The position numbers and the translations under genes were made by a program. Below the pieces are notes generated by a model. That model made no database searches, was not told the origin of the DNA, and was given only the letters and a program-made list of their open reading frames with translations. From JASFEQ01 sp050122535 (GTDB lineage Bacteria > Desulfobacterota > DSM-4660 > Desulfatiglandales > HGW-15), in contig JASFIT010000072.1 in the NCBI GenBank assembly GCA_050122535.1, positions 1 to 14,404 of the forward strand: a DNA stretch of 14,404 bases. Direction: 5' to 3'. Shown piece by piece: positions 1 to 7,462 of the stretch (positions are counted from its first letter, which is position 1; every line of letters begins with the position of its first letter).

Positions 1-57
1 AAATTCGGCCCTGACTGGCAAGAAGAAAACAAAGAGTTCTGGGAGAAGTATTGGTAA
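1..57 (+). CDS. 3' end of a truncated gene, unknown product
   Basis: The first 18 codons of the window are open in frame 1 and read KFGPDWQEENKEFWEKYW, then a TAA stop. The tail is rich in Trp, Glu and Lys. It could be the C-terminus of an enoyl-CoA hydratase-type or other CoA-metabolism enzyme, but 18 residues do not allow a family call. It points the same way as the acyl-CoA synthetase subunit that begins at 206 and could share its transcript. A good ribosome-site-like sequence follows directly (61-66), although no long reading frame begins there. Confidence 0.4.
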   Translation, partial: KFGPDWQEENKEFWEKYW

Positions 58-205
58 TACGGAGGGCGTGAATGATATGGACCACGACACAGCGTTTTGG
101 TTGAAAGGCCATGACCATAGCGTCTTTTGCCTTTCTTGATGTCCTATTTTGACTCGTCATTTTGATCCCACCGAATTTAACAAGAGCCTAAGCAGGTGAT
201 GAAGA

Positions 206-1687
206 ATGTCAAAATCCTATCCGTGGAGAGGGCAGGGCATGAGCGATGATGAAAAGCTGAAAGATTTGGAGCCTATCTTTCATCCCAGGTCCATTGCCAT
301 CGCTGGCGCGTCGGAAGATAGAAGCAAAATCGGAACGAAGATGTTTCTCAATTTCATCGCTGCAGGATTCAAAGGGGCTATTTATCCTGTAAATCCCAGA
401 GGAGGCAGCATCCAGGGCGTCAAGATCTATCCCAACATAAAAGCTATACAGGGGCCCGTGGATTACGTGATTGTTGCTATTCCATCAACCAACGTGCTCG
501 ATTTAATCGCTGACTGTGTTGCAAAGGGCGTAAAGGCTGTTCAAATATTTAGTGCTGGATTTTCTGAAACTGGGAATGAAGAAAGCCGTCGGCTAGAACA
601 AGAAATGGTGGATAGGGCAAAAAGCGCTGGTTTAAGAATCATTGGGCCCAACTGCGTAGGCATTTCCTGCCCAGCGATTGGGATACCCGTTCCATCAACG
701 GGAGGCATAGGGAAACCTGGCTCCATCGCCTTTCTTTCCCAAAGCGGTGGACACACGGAGACACTGGCTGACATAGGCCGCGCAAGGGAAATTAGGTTTA
801 GTAAATTAATCAGTTTTGGGAATGCAAGTGATCTCAATGAGCTCGATTTCTTGACTTACTTGTCACGTGATCCTGAAACGCAAATTATCGGTATATACAT
901 AGAAGAAGGCAAGAACGGCAGAGTGATTTTTGAACGCATCAAGAGCATAGCCAAGCTGAAGCCAGTGGTTGTCTGGAAGGGTGGAGAGACAGGTGTTGGG
1001 GGGGAGATAGCAGCCTCTCACACCGGCGCCCTCGCGGGTTCTGATATGATCTGGGGAGCAGCTATTCATCAGGCTGGAGCCGTTAAAGTGGAGAGTTTGG
1101 ATGAGTTGGCCGACACTCTTCTTGCCTTTCAAAATATATCCGGCGTGAGGGGAAATAGAGCGGCGATCATCTCACAACTTGGAGGGGGTGCTGGTGGTGT
1201 GGCTGTTTCAGCAGCAGACGTTTGCAGTCAGCACGGGTTGGGTATTCCTCGTCTTGGGAAGAAGACCCGAGATCGTTTAAGCGCCGTCATTCGAGGCGCT
1301 GGCACGATCTTGCGTAATCCATTTGATCTGGGCCTGGCAGGCCGACTCCCCAATATCCTGGGAGAGGTGCTGGACATATTGGATGATGAATCTCATGTAG
1401 ATTTCATCATGGTGAACGAGCGAATTGACTTTCTACGCCTGTTTATTTCGCTCAGTGAGATTCATGCCATGAATGACGTCCTGATCGATTTCAGCAGGAG
1501 GAGCAAGAAACCACTTTTGGTGGTCTCTACCCCGGCCTCGGCCGATGTGGAACGGGTATCAGCGGAAAGAAGACTCTCAGAGGCTCAGATAGCTGTTTAT
1601 CCTTCTTTCCACCGAGCGGCTGGAGCGATTGCCAAGGTGCTCAGATCACGCCCTGTTCTTGAAGTATCTCAACCTCAGACGAACTGA
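206..1687 (+). CDS. NDP-forming acyl-CoA synthetase, alpha-type subunit (CoA-binding)
   Basis: This is a 493-residue protein of the ADP-forming acetyl/acyl-CoA synthetase family (succinyl-CoA synthetase superfamily). The family interconverts acyl-CoA, ADP and phosphate with acid, CoA and ATP through a phosphohistidine. Visible parts are an N-terminal Rossmann CoA-binding domain (about residues 22-150, with AIAGAS at 31-36 and GPNC at 147-150), a first CoA-ligase domain with FLSQSGG at 176-182, and SHTGALAGSD at 271-280, where His272 is the expected phosphorylated histidine. A second flavodoxin-like ligase domain follows (about 315-480). There is no ATP-grasp beta domain, so the protein would need a separate beta subunit, and none is visible downstream. 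The ATG at 206 has an AGGTGAT-like site just upstream. An internal ATG at 239 (MSDDEKL) is a possible alternative start. The 3' end overlaps the convergent minus-strand gene by 47 bases. The substrate is unknown. Confidence 0.88.
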   Translation: MSKSYPWRGQGMSDDEKLKDLEPIFHPRSIAIAGASEDRSKIGTKMFLNFIAAGFKGAIYPVNPRGGSIQGVKIYPNIKAIQGPVDYVIVAIPSTNVLDLIADCVAKGVKAVQIFSAGFSETGNEESRRLEQEMVDRAKSAGLRIIGPNCVGISCPAIGIPVPSTGGIGKPGSIAFLSQSGGHTETLADIGRAREIRFSKLISFGNASDLNELDFLTYLSRDPETQIIGIYIEEGKNGRVIFERIKSIAKLKPVVVWKGGETGVGGEIAASHTGALAGSDMIWGAAIHQAGAVKVESLDELADTLLAFQNISGVRGNRAAIISQLGGGAGGVAVSAADVCSQHGLGIPRLGKKTRDRLSAVIRGAGTILRNPFDLGLAGRLPNILGEVLDILDDESHVDFIMVNERIDFLRLFISLSEIHAMNDVLIDFSRRSKKPLLVVSTPASADVERVSAERRLSEAQIAVYPSFHRAAGAIAKVLRSRPVLEVSQPQTN

Positions 1688-2819
1688 AACCAAGATCGGC
1701 TAATACTTCCGCTGTATGCTCTCCAAAAGATGGGGCAGGGGATCGTTTGAAATTGAGCCCATCGGAAAATTTCGCAGGAAAACCGATCTGAATGGTCTTA
1801 CCCCTTTCAGGATCATCCATCGTGGTAATCATTCCCCGTTCCCTGAGATGCGCATCTGCAAGGGTTTCCTCAGGTGTCAAAATAGGACTGAAGCAGGTAT
1901 CCACATCTTGGAAAATGTCTATCCATTCCTTTTGGGTCTTGCTTGCAAACAGGTTCTTTAAGGCCTCGGTCGAATCCGTTTCCTCCTCATAGGGAAGCAG
2001 GCGATTTTCGATCAAGTCATCTCTTTCCACCTTTTTGCAGAAGTTTTCCCAGAATTTGGGTTCCAGTGCCCCCAGGGCAATATACTTTCCATCCAGCGTC
2101 CTGAAGGTGTTGTAACATAGGGTCGCCCCTCGCAGGTTATGGGGTCGGGCCGTTTGGCCCTTTTCCTTTGCGATACATTCTGCCAGATTAAGGATATTTA
2201 GAGACGTTAATACATCTGTCTGAGCCACATCAATATGTTGTCCTCGGCCGGTTCGCTCCCGGCCCAAAAGGGCTGCAAGAATGGTAAGGGCAGAAAACAA
2301 GCCGCCCCCGGCCATATCCCCGAAAGGGATTGCGGGGATAACAGGCCGCCCGGTATGCTCGCCTGTCCAGGCGAGAATGCCAGAAATGCTGAGATAATTG
2401 ATATCGTGACCTGCTTTGTCTCGATAGGATCCCGTTTGCCCGTAGCCCGTGGCTGAACAGTAAATAATTTGGGCGTTCACTTGGCAGATCTCCTTATATC
2501 CCAACCCCAATCTATCCATCACTCCGGGCCGAAAGCTCTCAATCAAGACGTCATAGGAGGCGGCCAGCTTCTTAAATATCTCCTTCCCTCGCTCATGCTT
2601 CAGGTTGAGTTTCATACTTTTCTTATTGCGGTTTGCCATGACAAAGGCAGTGCTCTCATAGGTGCGAGAGGCATCTCCCCATCTGCCATAGTCCCCTTCT
2701 CGAGGCTCCTCGATTTTTAGAACTTCGGCCCCCAAGTCGCCTAGAAGCATGGTGCAGTATTGGTAGGGCAACAGTCTCGTGCAATCCAGAATTCTGGTTC
2801 CCTCCAATGGTTGATACAT
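1641..2819 (-). CDS. CaiB/BaiF family acyl-CoA racemase or class III CoA-transferase
   Basis: This 392-residue protein belongs to the CaiB/BaiF (class III CoA-transferase) family, which includes CoA-transferases and alpha-methylacyl-CoA racemases. The N-terminus (LEGTRILDCTRLLPYQYCTM, then LGDLGAEVLKIEEP) is the typical Rossmann entry, and NRNKKS at 64-69 is a conserved CoA-binding stretch. GHD at 137-139 supplies His138, GDMAGG at 167-172 supplies Asp168, and LGALEPKFW has Glu253. This His/Asp/Glu pattern matches the catalytic residues known for alpha-methylacyl-CoA racemases, so epimerisation of a 2-substituted acyl-CoA is at least as likely as CoA transfer. The gene is the last of the minus-strand run, 11 bases after the amidohydrolase-like gene, with an AAGGAT site before its ATG. 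Family membership is firm; the choice between racemase and transferase is inference. Confidence 0.88.
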   Translation of the reverse strand: MYQPLEGTRILDCTRLLPYQYCTMLLGDLGAEVLKIEEPREGDYGRWGDASRTYESTAFVMANRNKKSMKLNLKHERGKEIFKKLAASYDVLIESFRPGVMDRLGLGYKEICQVNAQIIYCSATGYGQTGSYRDKAGHDINYLSISGILAWTGEHTGRPVIPAIPFGDMAGGGLFSALTILAALLGRERTGRGQHIDVAQTDVLTSLNILNLAECIAKEKGQTARPHNLRGATLCYNTFRTLDGKYIALGALEPKFWENFCKKVERDDLIENRLLPYEEETDSTEALKNLFASKTQKEWIDIFQDVDTCFSPILTPEETLADAHLRERGMITTMDDPERGKTIQIGFPAKFSDGLNFKRSPAPSFGEHTAEVLADLGFSSSEVEILQEQGVI

Positions 2820-2830
2820 ATGAATTATCC

Positions 2831-3682
2831 TTATTCCAACTTGAAAACCCGGAGGGCATTGTCTCTCAATACAGCCTTTTTGGTTTCATCCTTGACCGCC
2901 AATTCCATGAACTGCTCTTTGCATCGGGCCAAGCCGATACCATTCGTGCCAAACAGGCATTTCTTTCTACCACGCGTATTCATGAAATTGATAATTGCAG
3001 GGTCAAGATACTTGGGGAGATGCGCACTCACGTCCAGGTACACATTGGGATGCTTCCAGGCCATAGCAATCAACTCCTCACACCATGGCCAGCCAGTATG
3101 TGAACCGATGAGAGTCAGCTCAGGAAAATCGAGGGCCACCTGATCAAGGTAAATGGGGCGGCCTGGATCACTGGGCAACACTTCCAGGGAATGGCCCAAC
3201 TGGATCGAGAAAGGCACACCCAACTCAGCACATTTGGTATAACAGGGGTACATTTGTTTGTCATCAGGCCGGACATTGTAGCCAAGTGTATGGGCATAGA
3301 CGCCCTTAAACCCGAACTCCTTGACCGCCCTTTCAATGGTTCTCACGCTCCCCATTATGTCGTAGGGATTATAAGGGGCCATACCCATCAGGCGATCCGG
3401 ATAATCCTTGATCGATTCATGGATTTCTTCCAGGTCAAAGTTAATCAACAGCTCCTTGCGGTGATAAGAATACATCCTAGGCATGGCAACAAAAATCTTG
3501 TCATACCCCAGCTTGTCCATTTCCGCGATGTACTCCTCTGGCGTGGCCATCATAAAAGGGATTTTACCTTTGAACATGGTATCCCGCATAAGTCTCATCT
3601 CGTGGCTGCCGGTCCACCACTTTTCAACCAAATCCTTGGTAAAAGGGTAATTCATGACGTCAATGGCTTTGATATCTTCCAT
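2831..3682 (-). CDS. Amidohydrolase-fold (Amidohydrolase_2/ACMSD-like) protein lacking usual metal ligands
   Basis: This 283-residue protein resembles the Amidohydrolase_2 TIM-barrel family, which contains ACMSD-type decarboxylases, resorcylate decarboxylases and lactonases. Family landmarks are KGVYAH (126-131), QLGH with His164, IGSHTGWPW with His195, HPNVYLDVS (211-219), and a C-terminal FGTN followed by a DNALRVFKL helix. The usual N-terminal IDxHxH metal motif reads IDVMNYP, with Met10 and Tyr12 in the two His positions. The late Asp (FGTD) is Asn247. The DNA is clean here, with no stop or frameshift. The protein may use metal differently or have a non-hydrolytic role. A strong AAGGAGGAG site precedes the ATG. 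It sits between the thiolase and the CaiB gene in the same run (gaps of 33 and 11 bases), which suggests action on a CoA-pathway intermediate. The reaction is unknown. Confidence 0.82.
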   Translation of the reverse strand: MEDIKAIDVMNYPFTKDLVEKWWTGSHEMRLMRDTMFKGKIPFMMATPEEYIAEMDKLGYDKIFVAMPRMYSYHRKELLINFDLEEIHESIKDYPDRLMGMAPYNPYDIMGSVRTIERAVKEFGFKGVYAHTLGYNVRPDDKQMYPCYTKCAELGVPFSIQLGHSLEVLPSDPGRPIYLDQVALDFPELTLIGSHTGWPWCEELIAMAWKHPNVYLDVSAHLPKYLDPAIINFMNTRGRKKCLFGTNGIGLARCKEQFMELAVKDETKKAVLRDNALRVFKLE

Positions 3683-3715
3683 ATTTGCTCTCCTCCTTCC
3701 TTAGTATTTCTTTGT

Positions 3716-4900
3716 CTATTCGCCTCTTACAATCATAGAACCCGTAAGACCACCACCCCCACAGGCAGCAGCCAGACCCAACTCTCCAGGTTTGAGGATG
3801 TTTGCGAGATGGAGCGTGAGCCTCGCACCCGTATAACCTGTTGGATGGCCCAGGGATATCCCACCCCCATGGATATTGGTCTTCTCCCACGGGATCCCTG
3901 CCTCATTGATACAGATAGCATTCACCACGGCAAAGGCCTCATTGATCTCAAAAGCCGTTATATCCTCCAGTGTCAAGCCCGTCTTTTTCAAATGCATGGG
4001 AATGGTCACGGACGGACCTTCTGGAAAATCAGCCGGATCCACGCCGTGAAACATATAGCTCACAATGGAAGCCATCGGTTTCAATCCCAATTCATTCGCT
4101 TTTTGCCGACTCATGATAACCATAGCCCCTGCACCATCAGTGATACCTGAAGATTGGCCGGCCGTTACCTTACCATCCTTCTTAAAAGCGGGCGGCAGTT
4201 TTTGCATCTTTTCAAGAGAGGCGTCTGACCTGAAACATTCGTCCTTTGAAAATACGGACTCTGGCTGTTTCTTTTTGGCAGGGATCGTTACGGGGACAAC
4301 TTCTTTGTCAAAAACGCCATCTTCCCAGGCCTTGGCAGCCTTCATGTGGCTTTCGTATCCTATCTGATCCATTTGTTCCCTAGCGACTTTGTGCCTTTCA
4401 ACAGCCCTTTCTGCTATCTCCCCTATGGACAAGCCACTGATAGGACAAATCAAATAGAGGAAGCCATCGTCGATGGTGATATTGGTCAGTCTGAAGCCCT
4501 GCCAACGGGCACCTCTTAACAGATGGGGGATGTTACTCATACTCTCCATGCCACCGGCCACCACGATATCCGCATCACCGACCCGAATGGCCTGGGTGGC
4601 CAAGGCGACTGCTTTAAATCCCGCTGCACAAACCTTGTTCACCGTGTGGGCAGGTACCGGAATGGGCACCCCGCCTTTTAAGCTTGCAGTCCTTGCCGGG
4701 TTGGTCCCTGTGCCATCTTGTCTTGTATGAGACATAATGACTTCATCCACACTGTCTGGTGTTATACCGGCCCTTTCAATGGCGGCGCGGATGGCCTCAC
4801 CACCTAGATCGTACACTTTAAAATCTCTCAACGATCCCCCAAATCTCCCTATGGGGATTCGCACAGCACTGACGATGACACAATCTTCCAATTTGACCAT
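3716..4900 (-). CDS. Thiolase (acetyl-CoA C-acyltransferase)
   Basis: This 394-residue protein is the usual length for a biosynthetic/degradative thiolase. It cleaves a 3-oxoacyl-CoA with CoA to acetyl-CoA and a shortened acyl-CoA, or runs the reverse condensation. The catalytic set is complete: nucleophile Cys91 in NKVCAAGFKA, NEAFAVV at 320-326, His352 in GGGISLGHPTG, and the proton-donor Cys380 in AAACGGGG. GGMESMSN at 116-123 is also typical. Small departures from the common motifs are HGGG for NGGA, TGYTGAR for IGASGAR, and GAGAM in the NDGA region, so this may be a specialised branch. The ATG at 4900 follows AAGGAGGG with a 6-base spacer. It lies 20 bases after the MaoC gene and 33 before the amidohydrolase-like gene, fitting the final thiolytic step of a beta-oxidation-like sequence. 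The substrate is not readable. Confidence 0.93.
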   Translation of the reverse strand: MVKLEDCVIVSAVRIPIGRFGGSLRDFKVYDLGGEAIRAAIERAGITPDSVDEVIMSHTRQDGTGTNPARTASLKGGVPIPVPAHTVNKVCAAGFKAVALATQAIRVGDADIVVAGGMESMSNIPHLLRGARWQGFRLTNITIDDGFLYLICPISGLSIGEIAERAVERHKVAREQMDQIGYESHMKAAKAWEDGVFDKEVVPVTIPAKKKQPESVFSKDECFRSDASLEKMQKLPPAFKKDGKVTAGQSSGITDGAGAMVIMSRQKANELGLKPMASIVSYMFHGVDPADFPEGPSVTIPMHLKKTGLTLEDITAFEINEAFAVVNAICINEAGIPWEKTNIHGGGISLGHPTGYTGARLTLHLANILKPGELGLAAACGGGGLTGSMIVRGE

Positions 4901-4920
4901 TTATTTCCCTCCTTCTTTGG

Positions 4921-5343
4921 TTAATATGTTACTGAGGCATGACCTACGACAACATCTTCATTTCTCTGGTTCTTTATCCAGACTTCAAAACTTATGAAAT
5001 AGTCACTCTTCTCTTTCCTCTTTTCGGCGAGTCTGGCTCCAATGCGCAGTTCATCACCAGGAAAGACCGGTTTTAGAAGGCGTACATCCATGACGCCACC
5101 TGTTATCCATTTTTCCCCAAAATCTCTGGACATCATCTCTGAAAGGTATGCAAGGACTTGATAACCTGGGGCGATTGTGCTCTTAAAAGGGGTCTTTTTG
5201 GCAAATTCAGGGTCCACATGAATCGGATTATAGTCTTCTGCTGCACTTACATAGGTATTGATCTTCTCCTGCGTTATGATCTTCTTCAGGGGGTGCAGTT
5301 CTTCCCCTACGGTAATATCGTCAGGCTCTAATCTGGTTTTCAT
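4921..5343 (-). CDS. MaoC-like hot-dog enoyl-CoA hydratase (catalytic dyad present)
   Basis: This is a small single hot-dog protein of the MaoC/PhaJ type, which hydrates trans-2-enoyl-CoA to (R)-3-hydroxyacyl-CoA. The active-site segment EDYNPIHVDPEFAKK holds the Asp/His dyad (Asp37 and His42 from the ATG start) and is followed by STIAPGYQVLAYLSE, the typical helix after the dyad. The reading frame can be extended to a GTG at 5349, but the ATG at 5343 is preferred because GGAG lies five bases before it; this gives 140 residues. It directly follows another MaoC-type gene (27-base gap), and the two probably form a heteromeric hydratase in which this chain supplies the catalytic residues. Family is confident; pairing and substrate are inferred. 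Confidence 0.88.
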   Translation of the reverse strand: MKTRLEPDDITVGEELHPLKKIITQEKINTYVSAAEDYNPIHVDPEFAKKTPFKSTIAPGYQVLAYLSEMMSRDFGEKWITGGVMDVRLLKPVFPGDELRIGARLAEKRKEKSDYFISFEVWIKNQRNEDVVVGHASVTY

Positions 5344-5348
5344 CTCCA

Positions 5349-5352
5349 CTCC
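5349..5352 (-). promoter_or_regulatory. Ribosome binding site that favours the ATG at 5343
   Basis: On the minus strand GGAG lies five bases before the ATG at 5343. The upstream in-frame GTG at 5349 overlaps this site and has no purine-rich sequence of its own before it. The shorter start is therefore preferred for the MaoC-like gene. Confidence 0.5.
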
Positions 5353-5370
5353 ATGGGAACAGGTCCAACG

Positions 5371-5814
5371 CTACGATTGGGAAGGCCATATAAATGTGAG
5401 ATAGCTTACAGCAGCCCTTTGTCCTTGCTCGTTCACCCCTTCTCCTTTCAAGACAACGTAATTCCGTCCCTTTTTTTGATAGAGATCATCTATGGAGGCC
5501 TTGACCGTTACCGTCTCTCCAATTCTTATGGGATGGTAAAACTCAAACCTCTGTCCTGTCTGAATCATTCCAGAGGGGGGCTTATTTTCTATGGTCTTCA
5601 AGACCCGACTGGGCGTCACATATATGGCAATTGTCGTGGGAGGCACAACGGGATGACCAAAAAGGCTTTGTGTGGCCTGTTCTTCATCCGTATAGAGCGG
5701 ATCGCTTTCTTCCACCGCCTCGAGGTACGTTTTAATGATATCAGGACGAAGCGTATATCTATATATGGGGAACGCCATCCCCTTTTTAAGCTTTGATAGA
5801 TGCATCACCTCCAT
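5371..5814 (-). CDS. MaoC N-terminal-type hot-dog protein (FAS1-like dehydratase domain)
   Basis: This is a single hot-dog protein of the MaoC_dehydratase_N/FAS1-like type, 147 residues from the preferred ATG at 5814. The region matching the MaoC active site reads EESDPLYTDEEQA, with Tyr41 where a catalytic His would sit, followed by FGHPVVPPTT. It is probably the non-catalytic or substrate-shaping partner of the neighbouring dyad-containing MaoC chain, as in two-chain or double-hot-dog hydratases. The frame also opens upstream at a TTG at 5841, but that start would place the AGGAGG site inside the coding region. It lies 83 bases after the acyl-CoA synthetase gene. The hydratase role is inferred from family and neighbour. 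Confidence 0.83.
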   Translation of the reverse strand: MEVMHLSKLKKGMAFPIYRYTLRPDIIKTYLEAVEESDPLYTDEEQATQSLFGHPVVPPTTIAIYVTPSRVLKTIENKPPSGMIQTGQRFEFYHPIRIGETVTVKASIDDLYQKKGRNYVVLKGEGVNEQGQRAAVSYLTFIWPSQS

Positions 5815-5824
5815 CTTGCAATGG

Positions 5825-5830
5825 CCTCCT
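5825..5830 (-). promoter_or_regulatory. Shine-Dalgarno AGGAGG deciding the start at 5814
   Basis: AAGAGGAGG on the minus strand (core AGGAGG) sits ten bases before the ATG at 5814. A further in-frame ATG at 5805 has GGAGG only two bases before it, which is too close. This supports 5814 over both the TTG at 5841 and the ATG at 5805. Confidence 0.55.
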
Positions 5831-5897
5831 CTTGGATACAACCCAGATGACTTCTCGCTTGTATTTACACCTTCAGCCAGACAATTAATGACCTCAT

Positions 5898-7442
5898 TTA
5901 ACCTGCAACACCAGCCATCTCTTTCAGACTCTTTCTATCTATCTTCCCTCCCACTGTTTTGGGAATGGTATCCAAAAATTCTATTTGTCTTGGATATTCA
6001 AACTTACCCAATCTCTCCTTCACAAACGCCTGGAGTTCTTTGATAAACGTCTCGCTGGGTTCACGATGTGTCTGGATATAGGCCCTGGCAATGTGCCCCC
6101 GATCCTCATCTGGCACAGGAATTACCGCTGCTTCTAAGACATCCTGGTGCAGGGATAGCGTGCTTTCTATCTCCGTGGAACTTATGGTCCACCCAGCAGA
6201 AATAATGACATCATCAGACCTCCCTTTACACCAGAAATATCCATCCTCATCCACCACACCGATATCCTTCACGTAAAACCAATCATCACGCCTCTTAAGG
6301 GCAATCTCTCCCGAGGACCCCTGCGGTAAAAGGTTTCCGCCACTGTCAATGATGGCCACCTCCAATCCCATCATGGGCTTACCCAGCGACCCCGGCTTGA
6401 CCACCCATTCTTCCAGGCCGCCAAAATTGGAGAGAATCACGCCCACCTCAGTGGAGCCATAGAAGCTACATGGAGATACGCCAAATCTATTCTTTATAAA
6501 TTCAAAGGTATCCAGATCAAATGGTTCACCGCTGTAACTCATCTTGTTGATCTTGAATGTGTAGTTGTCTATGACACCTGAATTCTTCATCCTTCTGTAT
6601 ACGGTGGGGGCGGCGCTGAAATTATTGATCTCAAATTCCTCCAAGGCCTCCATAATTCTCTTCTCGTCAAATCGACCGTTGTAAGCACCCGCTGCAACGC
6701 CCAGGGCTAAAGGAACGGTCGTCCCGTACCACATGCCATAGCCCCAGGCCGGTGAGGACGGACAGAAATACCGATCGCCTGGACGGAGGCCGATCACAAA
6801 AATACCGTTGGGCATCGCGGTGTATACGCTCTTCTGAAAGTGGGGCACCGCATCAGGCAGTTTCTTTGTGGTGCCGCTCGTATATTGAAGAACGGCGAGA
6901 TCCTTTGCCTTCGTTGGATGGACCTGAAATGAATCGGGCTTGCCCCTAATAAAGCCCTCAAAATCATCCCCAACGGTGATAATCCCTGTCAGCAAACCCT
7001 TATCGATTTCCTTGGCTTTTTCCTCTGTGGTAATCAGTAGCTTTGATTTAGAATCCTTAAGCCTGTATTCAACATTCTCCGGTGCAAACAGGGTGAAGCA
7101 AGGAACAACATGACACCCGAGCTTAAAGGCCCCGAACAGGGACGTATAAAACTCCCTGCTGGGATCTAGCATAATGGTCACCCGATCTCCTGGATTGATG
7201 CCCAAGTCCTTTAGGCCATGGGCAAACTGGGAGGACCACTTAGAAATCTCATCAAAACTGTATTCCTCGGTGTGACCATCGTCAAACTTCAATCGGACCG
7301 CTGTGCCCTTGCCCACGTGACGGTCTATGCACTCATGGGCAATGTTAAAATTATCCTTGTCTCCATCAAAGAGGTCCCAAAGCTGTTGCCAGGAAAATTT
7401 TTCTCGGGCCTCTTCATATGTTTTATAATCAAAGATGCTCAT
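5898..7442 (-). CDS. AMP-forming acyl-CoA synthetase (acid-CoA ligase)
   Basis: This 514-residue protein belongs to the ANL superfamily. It activates a carboxylic acid to acyl-AMP and then acyl-CoA. The phosphate loop is YTSGTTKKLPDAVPH (187-201), the A5 region is FYGSTEVG (327-334), the hinge/A8 segment is GYFWCKGRSDDVIISAGW (401-418) with STEIE after it, and the catalytic A10 lysine is Lys500 in TVGGKIDRK. Overall layout and length resemble the acetyl-CoA synthetase/medium-chain acyl-CoA ligase branch rather than 4-coumarate ligases. The P-loop is unusual: the common TSGTTGxPK has an extra residue and Asp in place of the Lys. The TGD motif of A7 reads VKD. The ATG follows GAGGGAG, 20 bases after the double MaoC gene. 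It is a plausible entry enzyme for the cluster's substrate, which cannot be told (aromatic, alicyclic or branched acid). Confidence 0.9.
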   Translation of the reverse strand: MSIFDYKTYEEAREKFSWQQLWDLFDGDKDNFNIAHECIDRHVGKGTAVRLKFDDGHTEEYSFDEISKWSSQFAHGLKDLGINPGDRVTIMLDPSREFYTSLFGAFKLGCHVVPCFTLFAPENVEYRLKDSKSKLLITTEEKAKEIDKGLLTGIITVGDDFEGFIRGKPDSFQVHPTKAKDLAVLQYTSGTTKKLPDAVPHFQKSVYTAMPNGIFVIGLRPGDRYFCPSSPAWGYGMWYGTTVPLALGVAAGAYNGRFDEKRIMEALEEFEINNFSAAPTVYRRMKNSGVIDNYTFKINKMSYSGEPFDLDTFEFIKNRFGVSPCSFYGSTEVGVILSNFGGLEEWVVKPGSLGKPMMGLEVAIIDSGGNLLPQGSSGEIALKRRDDWFYVKDIGVVDEDGYFWCKGRSDDVIISAGWTISSTEIESTLSLHQDVLEAAVIPVPDEDRGHIARAYIQTHREPSETFIKELQAFVKERLGKFEYPRQIEFLDTIPKTVGGKIDRKSLKEMAGVAG

Positions 7443-7462
7443 GGCCGCTCCCTCAACCTCGT

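Noticed and set aside
149..177. TTGACT with 17-base spacing to CGAATT as a promoter for the gene at 206
   Set aside because: The -35 is acceptable but the -10 box is very poor, so it was not listed as a feature.
3191..4150. Long + strand open frame (319 codons) across the amidohydrolase and thiolase region
   Set aside because: It is antisense to two well-supported genes, runs across their intergenic gap, and shows no recognisable motif.
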